Below the pieces are notes generated by a model that did not search any database, was not told the DNA's origin, and was given only the letters and a program-made list of their open reading frames with translations. Below, piece after piece: positions 42,032 through 49,216 of a DNA stretch of 64,000 bases. Source of the stretch: Nocardia sp. alder85J (GTDB lineage: Bacteria; Actinomycetota; Actinomycetes; Mycobacteriales; Mycobacteriaceae); the NCBI RefSeq assembly GCF_020176955.2, contig NZ_JAIUCZ020000002.1, positions 1,054,001 to 1,118,000 on the forward strand, given 5' to 3'. A program made the translations under genes and the position numbers. Each line of letters starts with the position of its first letter. The first letter of the stretch is position 1.

Positions 42032-42124
42032 GACCTACCTTTCATAAGGCTGGAACGGCCACGACAGAAAGCCGGTGGCCGTCGAGGACGGTGGGAACTA
42101 CAGCCTGTCAAGAACGAAAGTGGT

Positions 42125-42144
42125 TCGGAAACGGAAGTTTCCGA
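42125..42144. promoter_or_regulatory. LysR-type operator between MFS and LysR genes
   Basis: Perfect 8-bp inverted repeat TCGGAAAC-GGAA-GTTTCCGA. LysR proteins recognise such interrupted palindromes. Distance to the LysR ATG is 44 bp. Confidence 0.65.
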
Positions 42145-42188
42145 TGGCATCATCGGGAGAACCGATACAGAACTCGAGGGGCAGGGTC

Positions 42189-43133
42189 ATGCAGTTGCGG
42201 CAGCTGAGCACGTTCCGAACCGTGGCCGATGCCTTGAACGTCACGCGTGCCGCCGAGCGGCTGAACTACGCGCAGTCCAGCGTTACCGACCAGATCAAGG
42301 CACTGGAACAGGATTTGGGGGTGCACCTGTTCGAGCGGTCCAATCGGGGGCTCCGGCTCACCCCGGCCGGGCACCGCCTGCTCGACTACGCCGAGAGAAT
42401 GCTGTCTCTGGCCGAGGAGGCCAGGGCGGCGGTCACCGCAGTCGGCAGTCCTGGCGGCGAGTTGGTGATCGGAGCGCCGGAGACGCTGTGCGCCTACCGG
42501 CTTCCCGCACTGCTCACCCGTTTCCGCGAGGACTGCCCCAACGTGCGCGTGGTACTGCGCCCCGGCAACCGGGAATGGTGCCGCAACGGGGTCCGGGAGG
42601 GGTCCCTCGACGTGTGCTTCACCTTCGGCGCGCCCCCGGACCACACGGACCTGGACAGCATGCCGCTGCTGCCGGAACCGGTCGTTGTCGTGGCACCCAG
42701 GGATCACCCGCTGACACGCCGAGAGGTGGTCACCAACTCCGATCTCGCCGGCGTCGACTTCCTCGTCACCGAGCCCGGTTGCAGCTACCGGCTGATGTTC
42801 GAGGAGGCGCTCGGGTCCGCCCCCGGTCCCCGCCCGCGCATTGCCGCTGAGCTCACCAGCATCGGCGCCCTGCGGACCTGCGTCGCGGGCGGCATGGGGT
42901 GCGCCTTGCTGCCACAGATCGCCGTGGCCGCGGACCTGGCCCGGGGCACGATCGGGCTGGTCGCGTGGCGTGGGCCCCGCAGCGAGGCGCCGATCCACGC
43001 GACCTGGCGCCGTGATGCCGGGCACGGCACCGGGCTGCTGCCGTTTCTCGACGCCACCAGGACGCTGTCGGGTGGCCGTCCGGATCAGGGTGACGCCGGC
43101 GACACGCACCTTCGGACACTGCTCGCCCGATAG
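42189..43133 (+). CDS. LysR-family transcriptional regulator
   Basis: The 314-residue protein has the LysR helix-turn-helix at its N-terminus (LSTFRTVADALNVTRAAERL, SSVTDQIKALEQDLGVHLFE) and a periplasmic-binding-like effector domain (GELVIGAPETLCAYRLPALL, VVVVAPRDHPLTRREVV). It probably activates or represses the divergent MFS pump in response to a small ligand. ATG 42189 has GGGGCAGGG upstream; the frame is open for 38 codons more without sense. Confidence 0.92.
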   Translation: MQLRQLSTFRTVADALNVTRAAERLNYAQSSVTDQIKALEQDLGVHLFERSNRGLRLTPAGHRLLDYAERMLSLAEEARAAVTAVGSPGGELVIGAPETLCAYRLPALLTRFREDCPNVRVVLRPGNREWCRNGVREGSLDVCFTFGAPPDHTDLDSMPLLPEPVVVVAPRDHPLTRREVVTNSDLAGVDFLVTEPGCSYRLMFEEALGSAPGPRPRIAAELTSIGALRTCVAGGMGCALLPQIAVAADLARGTIGLVAWRGPRSEAPIHATWRRDAGHGTGLLPFLDATRTLSGGRPDQGDAGDTHLRTLLAR

Positions 43134-43205
43134 CGGGGATCCGGTCAGGGGACCTCGTTCTCTCGGTCCGGACCGACGGCTTCACGCGTGCACCCCGCAC
43201 CACCT

Positions 43206-44585
43206 TCAGGTCACCTCGACCCGGACCCGGACCCGGACCGCGTTCGGCCGGTACTTCGAGCTGACATCGAGCACATTCTGGACACTGCTGTTCAGGTTGT
43301 AGGTGATCGTCAATTCATTTCCGCGCCGCAGATCGGGTTGCTCGTGCGCGTTGTAGACGACTGTTTCCGGATCCCGGTAGAAACCGGCGGGACCGGATTC
43401 CGTGGCCCGATGCAGCAGCGCCGGTGAACGGAACGGTCCCGCCGGCGACTCCGACAGATATCCCACGATATCCGGGCTGTAAGGAACCGCGGTGTCCTGT
43501 GTGACGAGCAGGAAATGCCGATCGGACAATCGCGCCACACTGTATTCGTTGGCCACCCCCGACATCACCGGCGCCGAATCGGCCTCCCGGGCCGACCACC
43601 CGCCCTGCCCGTCGGAGAATTCCCACGGCTGTCGCAGGTCGTCGCCCGGTACGCGGGCGATGTGCATGAATTTCTCGGCGCCCTCGTCGTGCACCCCGTA
43701 GACATAGGTGTGGTCGCCGACCGCGTCGTGTTCGACCCACGACGCCCAGTGCACCCCCGTCTCCGACGGCATCGGCGTGACATCGAGCAGGCTCAGATCC
43801 CGGGCGTCGAAACGGGCCAGCAGATTCCCGTGCATCTCCAATTCACCGGCGCCGCCGGGAATCAGCGCCGTCCGCAGCCGGGCGGCATCGAAATCACCGC
43901 CGGTGTCGAGCACCCGCGAATCGCCGGTGAACCGCAGATACATCACATCGAGGGTGTCCCGGCCGGTCACATGGGAGCCACCGAGCCAATGGAACCGGTC
44001 GGCCTGTGGCGGCAGGACGGCCCGCGCCTGATCGTCGAGTGTCCGGCTCAGCAGGGTGCGGGCCTGCCCGTCGCGGTCCACCACCACGAAACTGTTGCTG
44101 ACGAAAGGGGTCTCGGGGACCCGGGAACCGTCGGCCGCCAGCCGCCCCAGAAAGGTGTCGGAGAACATGATCACGTGCCGGTCACCCGGAAGCCGGCGCA
44201 CATAGGTACTGTCCCCGCCGGTCCAGCCCTCGTCGTCGTGGTACGCGTACTTCGCCAGAAACGAATTCAGATCATGATTGGGCGCGGTCGACATCACCCG
44301 CAATTGCGGCCCGCTCACCCCGGCGCCGGCCCGCGATCCGGCCGCACCGTCGACGATCGACCCGCCTTCCCGTTCCGCCCGCGACAGTTCACCGGCGGTG
44401 CCGCGCAGCGAATACGCCACATCGTCGTATTCGCTCTTGAATATCGCCGCGACATCCTTCACCGCGGGAACCGTTCTCGCGATCACATTGTGCCACAGGT
44501 CTTCCCATGTGCCCACCACAGCGATATTCTGCCGGAGCGGCCACCACCGGACGCCAGGGAAATATCGGCACGCGCGCATTTTCAC
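43206..44585 (-). CDS. DUF4185-like propeller protein, N-terminus uncertain
   Basis: From about residue 100 the protein shows a five-bladed propeller pattern of the DUF4185 type: WTGGDSTYVRRLPGDRHVIM, FSDTFLGRLAADGS, FVSNSFVVVDRDG, FHWLGGSHVTGRDTLDVMYL, WASWVEHDAVGDHTYVYGVH. Blades end with a C-terminal VRVRVRVEV strand. Members are often secreted sugar-binding or glycosidase-like proteins. The first 50 residues (MKMRACRYFPGVRWWPLRQN) lack a signal peptide and look unnatural, so the true start was probably lost when an SDR gene fragment was joined at 44585. The lower limit of the intact coding part is near 44300. Confidence 0.65.
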   Translation of the reverse strand: MKMRACRYFPGVRWWPLRQNIAVVGTWEDLWHNVIARTVPAVKDVAAIFKSEYDDVAYSLRGTAGELSRAEREGGSIVDGAAGSRAGAGVSGPQLRVMSTAPNHDLNSFLAKYAYHDDEGWTGGDSTYVRRLPGDRHVIMFSDTFLGRLAADGSRVPETPFVSNSFVVVDRDGQARTLLSRTLDDQARAVLPPQADRFHWLGGSHVTGRDTLDVMYLRFTGDSRVLDTGGDFDAARLRTALIPGGAGELEMHGNLLARFDARDLSLLDVTPMPSETGVHWASWVEHDAVGDHTYVYGVHDEGAEKFMHIARVPGDDLRQPWEFSDGQGGWSAREADSAPVMSGVANEYSVARLSDRHFLLVTQDTAVPYSPDIVGYLSESPAGPFRSPALLHRATESGPAGFYRDPETVVYNAHEQPDLRRGNELTITYNLNSSVQNVLDVSSKYRPNAVRVRVRVEVT

Positions 44586-44599
44586 CGATACGCACTCCG

Positions 44600-44773
44600 G
44601 AGATCTGTGGCCGCGACATCGCCCCCGCCTTTTATGCCGTGATGATCGACGAATTCCTCACCGGCACCGTCGTACACGTCGACGGCGGGCACCGGCTGGT
44701 CCCGCCGCCCGTTCCGGACCGCGCCGCGCACCATCGGCGAATCGGCCGCCCGGTGCGCCACTCCCTCCTATAG
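44600..44773 (+). pseudogene. C-terminal remnant of a short-chain dehydrogenase
   Basis: The stretch DEFLTGTVVHVDGGHRLVPP ahead of TAG 44771-44773 is the last strand and loop of SDR enzymes. The rest of the enzyme is absent: the sequence upstream is the start of the convergent propeller gene. It was probably the upstream partner of the CoA transferase gene, which begins 40 bp later, and its stop overlaps the putative operator. Confidence 0.7.
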
Positions 44774-44790
44774 TGAGTGAACGCTTTCTT
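44771..44790. promoter_or_regulatory. TetR-type motif before the CoA transferase gene (copy 1)
   Basis: AGTGAGTGAACGCTTTCTT lies 23 bp upstream of the ATG. A near match, AAGCAAGCACTCACTA on the plus strand, lies before the two-domain CoA transferase gene at 49041-49056. The elements differ by a 3-base insertion. Confidence 0.5.
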
Positions 44791-44812
44791 TTTTGTTTGG
44801 AGGAGGAAACCG

Positions 44813-45979
44813 ATGGGCGGGCCATTGTCGCAGGTGAAGGTGCTCGAGTTGCGCGGGCGCGGCCCGGGGCCGTTCGGGGCGATGGTGCTCGCCGACCTCG
44901 GCGCCGACGTGGTGAGCCTGATACGTCCCGCCGAGACCACCGCCGCCGACTCCGGCGCCGAGCGAATGATCAACGGCAGCAGGCGCATCGACCCCGTACT
45001 GCGCGGCCGCCGCACCCTCGCGGTGGACCTCAAACACCCCGAGGGCCGCGCGACCGCCCTGCGGCTGGCCGACCACGCCGACGTCCTCGTCGAGGGCAAC
45101 CGGCCCGGGGTCGCCGAACGGCTCGGCCTCGGCCCGCAGGTCTGCCTCGACCGCAACCCGCGGCTGGTGTACGCGCGGATCACCGGCTGGGGTCAGGACG
45201 GGCCCCTGGCCCACACCCCCGGCCACGACATCAACTACGTCGCCCTCTCCGGCACCCTCGACCTGCTGCGCGACCGCGACGGCCGCCCGACCCCGCCGCT
45301 GAACCTGCTCGGCGACTACGGCGGCGGCGGCATGCTGCTGGTGATCGGCATCCTCGCCGCGCTGGCCGAACGCACCCACTCCGGGCGCGGCCAGGTCGTC
45401 GACGCCGCCATGCTCGACGGGATCGCCCTGCTCACCACCGTCGTGCACGGCATGCGCGCCGAAGGACTGTGGTCGCAGACCCCCGGCGGCAACATCCTCG
45501 ACCTGGCCGCCCCCTTCTACAACGTCTACCGCACCGCCGACGACCGCTGGGTCAGCATCGGCTGCGGCGAACCACGCTTCTACGCCCGACTGCTCGACCA
45601 CCTCGGCCTCACCGCCGAACTGCTGCCCCACCAGGGCGATCCGGCCACCTGGCCCGCCGCCACCGCCCGCATCGCCGAGGTCTTCGCCACCGGCACCTTC
45701 GAGCACTGGCGCACCCTGCTGGAAGACACCGACACCTGCTTCGCGCCCGTGCTCACCCTCGACGAAGCCGCCGCCCACCCGCACCATCGCGCCCGCGGCA
45801 CCTTCACCAGCGTCGACGGCGTGGTCCAGCCCGCCCCCGCACCCCGCTTCGGCCGCACCCCCGCCACCACCCCGCCACCCCCGGCCGCCGAGGACCCCGC
45901 CGCGGTCCTGCGCGACTGGGGAGTGGCGCCCGCCGACATCGGGACCGTCCTCGACAGCGGCGCCGTCACCCGCGGTTGA
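44813..45979 (+). CDS. CaiB/BaiF-type CoA transferase (alpha-methylacyl-CoA racemase group)
   Basis: The 388-residue protein has the class III CoA transferase fold: VKVLELRGRGPGPFGAMVLADLGADVV, given as VLADLGADVVSLIRP, RRTLAVDLKHPEGRA, DVLVEGNRPGVAERLGLGP, GHDINYVALSGTLD with the catalytic Asp, and GRGQVVDAAMLDG. The HDINYxALSG motif fits the racemase subgroup. It transfers CoA between organic acids or epimerises 2-methylacyl-CoA. ATG 44813 has an excellent GGAGGAGG site. It is followed by a toxin-antitoxin pair and then by a second CoA transferase on the other strand. Confidence 0.9.
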   Translation: MGGPLSQVKVLELRGRGPGPFGAMVLADLGADVVSLIRPAETTAADSGAERMINGSRRIDPVLRGRRTLAVDLKHPEGRATALRLADHADVLVEGNRPGVAERLGLGPQVCLDRNPRLVYARITGWGQDGPLAHTPGHDINYVALSGTLDLLRDRDGRPTPPLNLLGDYGGGGMLLVIGILAALAERTHSGRGQVVDAAMLDGIALLTTVVHGMRAEGLWSQTPGGNILDLAAPFYNVYRTADDRWVSIGCGEPRFYARLLDHLGLTAELLPHQGDPATWPAATARIAEVFATGTFEHWRTLLEDTDTCFAPVLTLDEAAAHPHHRARGTFTSVDGVVQPAPAPRFGRTPATTPPPPAAEDPAAVLRDWGVAPADIGTVLDSGAVTRG

Positions 45980-46013
45980 GCCGTGCGCACGATCGGACAT
46001 ACGATCGTGCGCA
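45976..46013 (+). promoter_or_regulatory. Promoter and 30-bp palindromic operator of the toxin-antitoxin operon
   Basis: TTGAGC (45976-45981) and TACGAT (46000-46005), 18 bp apart, form a promoter that starts inside the stop of the CoA transferase gene. A perfect inverted repeat TGCGCACGATCG-GACATA-CGATCGTGCGCA covers 45984-46013 and includes the A of the antitoxin ATG. Seven bases separate TACGAT from that ATG, so the mRNA is probably leaderless. Antitoxin or complex binding to the palindrome would shut the promoter. Confidence 0.75.
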
Positions 46014-46228
46014 TGGCTACACGGATGACCATCATCCTGCCGGACGAGATCGCCACGCGACTGAAGTCGGTCGCGGGCGAAGGCAAGATGAGCGACTATG
46101 TCGCCAAAGCCGTCCGGCAGAAGATGCTCGAGGACGACCTGCGGCACCTCGCCGCCTGGGAGGCCGACCGCGGCGGGCCGGACCTGTCGTTCTACGAGGA
46201 GAGCGAGCGCGGGTTCGACGATGAATGA
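46013..46228 (+). CDS. Ribbon-helix-helix-type antitoxin
   Basis: The 71-residue protein starts with a beta-strand (MTIILPDEIATRLKSVA) and two helices (SDYVAKAVRQKMLEDDLRHL), the layout of CopG-type DNA-binding dimers, then an acidic tail (ESERGFDDE) that normally covers the toxin. ATG 46013 follows a -10 box at 7 bases; ATG 46025 is an alternative. Its gene overlaps the toxin gene by 8 bp and has a palindrome over its start, as in autoregulated type II systems. Confidence 0.85.
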   Translation: MATRMTIILPDEIATRLKSVAGEGKMSDYVAKAVRQKMLEDDLRHLAAWEADRGGPDLSFYEESERGFDDE

Positions 46229-46535
46229 ACCGACCAGTCAAGGCGAGATCTGGACCGTGCACACCATCGCCGGACGGCAGTTCACGGTGGTGGTGGTCGA
46301 CTCCACCCACATGGTCCGCCAGCGGCCCGCGGTCCTGTGCGCCCGGGTCCTCGCCGCCCGCGAGGTCCCCTCCACCCTGGCACTGCTCACCGTCCCCCTC
46401 GGCGACAACCAGGTCGTCGGCGTGCACGAAGTGTCCGCCTTCACCCGGTGCAGCTTCCTCGAGCACAAGGGCCGGCTCTCCGGCACCGAACTGGAACAAC
46501 TCAACGTCTGCCTGCGCGCCCGCTTCGAACTGTGA
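46221..46535 (+). CDS. MazF/PemK-like toxin
   Basis: The 104-residue protein has the MazF-like start GEIWTVHTIAGRQFTVVVVD, followed by a strand core (VLCARVLAAREVPSTLALLT) and a C-terminal helix with LSGTELEQLN. These are features of the CcdB/MazF barrel, usually an endoribonuclease. Catalytic residues vary within the family and cannot be confirmed here. It overlaps the antitoxin gene by 8 bp. The pair lies between two CoA transferase genes and may stabilise this region. Confidence 0.75.
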   Translation: MNEPTSQGEIWTVHTIAGRQFTVVVVDSTHMVRQRPAVLCARVLAAREVPSTLALLTVPLGDNQVVGVHEVSAFTRCSFLEHKGRLSGTELEQLNVCLRARFEL

Positions 46536-46700
46536 ACACCGACCGCCCTACCGGGCCGCCTCGGCCACGCCACGGTCGGCACCCGTTTCGCCGGTGACGG
46601 CAGCGGGAGACGACCGGCGTCGTATCCGGAACTCGGGCATCGCCACGGTGCCGGGCCGCTCGCCGACGCCGCCGCACCACGGCACCGGCGCGACCCGCGG

Positions 46701-49001
46701 TCACGCCTGTGGCGCGGACCCGCTCGCCGGGGCCGCGACCGTCCCGTTGCCGATCAGCTCCTCGATCTCCGCGTCACCGAAACCGCTCTCCCGCAACACG
46801 TCCCGGGTGTGCTCACCCAGGCCGGGGATGCCCGCGCGGGCCCGCGGCTGCGGGGCCGGGCCCAGCCGGGGCGGGAAACAGGGCTGGGCGACCCGGCCCA
46901 GATCACCCCACCGGTAGGTGGTCACCCGGCCCAGTCGCCGGTTGACCGGATCGTCGACGAATCCGGTGGTGAACGCCGTGCGGTCCGCCTCGGGCACCGG
47001 CTCCACCGGCACCCCCGCCGCCCGCAGCGCCGCCACCCACCAGGCGGCGTCCTTGGTCGCGAACGCCTGCTCCAGCACCAGTTCCTCCGGCTGCCGATCA
47101 CCGGAATCCGTGCGCAGCGGCGGCGGATCCGCGGGCAGATCCGCCCCGGACACGGTCGCGCGCAACCCATCCCAGGCCGCACGGTCGGGGATCGCCAGCG
47201 CGAACCAGGACTGGTCCCCGCCGCGATACAACCGGTAGGCCGCGCCGTACCCGGTCTGCCCGGCATCGAGCACCGGCCCGCCCAGCACCCGATCCCCGGC
47301 CAGGAACGCACCGGACTTCATCGTCAGCGCCGCACCCAGCAGACTGCTGCGCACCACCTGCCCGCCGCCGTGGCGCCGCCGCGCGTACAGGCCCGCGACG
47401 ATGCCGATGGCCGCCAGCCAGCCCCCGGTCACGTCGATCGCACCCCACACCAGATACGTCGGCGGCTGCCCGTGCCCGCCCTGCCCGGCCTCGATCCCGG
47501 CCAGCGCCTGCATCAGCTGATCATTGGCCGGCAGCAGCGCCCGCGGGCCCTGCTCCCCGAAACCGCTGGCGAAACTGTAGACCGCCGCCGGATTCGCCGC
47601 CCGCACCGCCGCCTCGTCGTACCCCAGCCGCCCGGCCGCGCCGACACGCGAATTGTGGTGCACCACATCGCTGTCGCGGAACAACCGCCGCAACACCTCC
47701 GCCGCGCCGGGCGCCTTCAGATCCAGCGCCAGCGCGCGCTTGCCCCGCTGCCCCGCGGCGAACATCGGCTGCATCGCCCGATGCGCATCGCCGGTGCGCG
47801 GCTCCACCTTCACCACATCCGCACCCAGCTCGGCCAGGATCAGCGGCGCCACCGGCCCGGCCAGATACGCCGACAGATCCAGCACCCGCACATCCGAGAG
47901 CAACCGCGTCCCCGCCGCCCCCGGCCGCGGCGCACCGGCGCCGGCCGGCTGCACCCGCAGCACCGGCCCCAGCATCGTCACCGGCCCCAGCTCCGGATCG
48001 TCACGATCGACGGCCAGCCCGATCTCCCGCACATGCCCGTCGCGCAGCGCCTCACCCGGCCGCCACACCGGCTCGCACCGGAACTGCTGCCCCGCAAGGC
48101 TTTCCAGCCACTGGTCGCGGTCGCGGGTGGCGAACGTCGCCGCCCACCGCTTCCCGCGCTCCACCATCGCACCGCTGATCAGATCGGCGTTGTAGCCCTG
48201 CTCGCTGGGCGGATCGCCGATATGCGCCAGGAACTGCTCGTAGGCGCCCTTCGCCCCGAACCACAGTTGCAGATACTCCCCGTCGGCACACCGATACGAC
48301 AGCGCCTCCGCCGGCCCCTGCTGCTCCCACAGCAACCGCGTCGACGGCGAATGATGCTCCACCGTCCCGCTGATCATCGGCAGGATCGCCTGCAACCCGT
48401 CGTACAACGAGGTCTCCGCCCACCCGCCGGCCCCCGTCGCCTCCCGCTCGTACAACAGCGCCAGCACCCCCACCGTCGCCGACAGCGCCGCCCCCAGCCC
48501 CGCCACCGCCGGATCGCCGAACGCCGGCCCACCGCGATGGGACCGGATCTGGGTCAGCAGCCCCGCCCGCGCCTGCACCAGCAACTCGATGTCCGCGATC
48601 TCGCCCAGCGCATGGAACGCCGGCCGGATCCGCGCCACGACCAACCGCGGATTCGCCTGTGCCAGCGCCGAATACCGCACCCCCCGCCGCTCCAGCACCT
48701 CCTCGCCGCCGGACACCACCAGCACATCCGCCGCCGCGGCCAGCCCGGTGATCACCCGCACCGCCGCCTCCGGATCGTCGTCGAGCTCCACGACCCGCTT
48801 CCCGTGATCCCACGCCCGCTCGAACCGCACCCCCGCATCCAGCGTCGAACGCCGCCGCGGCCGCACCCGCGTCACCTCCGCGCCCAGGTCACGCAGCCAC
48901 GCACCCGGCAGACTGCCCGCCGGACCCGCCGCCACCACACCCGGCCCCAGCGCGACCTCCACCACGCGCACACCCGCCAGCGGCGCTTCGCTCGATTGCA
49001 T
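46701..49001 (-). CDS. Two-domain CaiB/BaiF CoA transferase
   Basis: The 766-residue protein has two class III CoA transferase units, about residues 5-370 (VRVVEVALGPGVVAAGPAGS) and 385-766 (VRVLDLSAYLAGPVAPLILA, LGADVVKVEP). In the C-terminal unit the catalytic Asp is in LPANDQLMQALAG. In the N-terminal unit the aligned residue is Glu (DIELLVQARAG), so one half may be inactive or modified. Fused pairs of this type are known in actinobacterial sterol or acyl metabolism. ATG 49001 follows GGAG at a suitable distance. It shares an operator-like motif with the single-domain transferase at 44813. Confidence 0.85.
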   Translation of the reverse strand: MQSSEAPLAGVRVVEVALGPGVVAAGPAGSLPGAWLRDLGAEVTRVRPRRRSTLDAGVRFERAWDHGKRVVELDDDPEAAVRVITGLAAAADVLVVSGGEEVLERRGVRYSALAQANPRLVVARIRPAFHALGEIADIELLVQARAGLLTQIRSHRGGPAFGDPAVAGLGAALSATVGVLALLYEREATGAGGWAETSLYDGLQAILPMISGTVEHHSPSTRLLWEQQGPAEALSYRCADGEYLQLWFGAKGAYEQFLAHIGDPPSEQGYNADLISGAMVERGKRWAATFATRDRDQWLESLAGQQFRCEPVWRPGEALRDGHVREIGLAVDRDDPELGPVTMLGPVLRVQPAGAGAPRPGAAGTRLLSDVRVLDLSAYLAGPVAPLILAELGADVVKVEPRTGDAHRAMQPMFAAGQRGKRALALDLKAPGAAEVLRRLFRDSDVVHHNSRVGAAGRLGYDEAAVRAANPAAVYSFASGFGEQGPRALLPANDQLMQALAGIEAGQGGHGQPPTYLVWGAIDVTGGWLAAIGIVAGLYARRRHGGGQVVRSSLLGAALTMKSGAFLAGDRVLGGPVLDAGQTGYGAAYRLYRGGDQSWFALAIPDRAAWDGLRATVSGADLPADPPPLRTDSGDRQPEELVLEQAFATKDAAWWVAALRAAGVPVEPVPEADRTAFTTGFVDDPVNRRLGRVTTYRWGDLGRVAQPCFPPRLGPAPQPRARAGIPGLGEHTRDVLRESGFGDAEIEELIGNGTVAAPASGSAPQA

Positions 49002-49040
49002 CGACACTCCGATCTGTCCGGCCCACCGAAACCCTAACAG

Positions 49041-49056
49041 AAGCAAGCACTCACTA
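49041..49056. promoter_or_regulatory. TetR-type motif before the two-domain CoA transferase gene (copy 2)
   Basis: AAGCAAGCACTCACTA is an imperfect inverted motif, 40 bp upstream of the start codon at 49001. It matches the element at 44771-44790 except for a 3-base difference. Confidence 0.5.
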
Positions 49057-49216
49057 ACATAGTTCCCGCCGAGGTGGCGCCACCCCCGCCACGCCGATCG
49101 GACCGCCCCGGCAACTCCCGGATCCCGGGTGGCGCCACGGCAAAGGTCCAGTACCCTGGGAGCGCCGACGACGAGCACGCGTCGCGCCGAGCCAGACCCG
49201 CGTGGGGGAAAATCGA

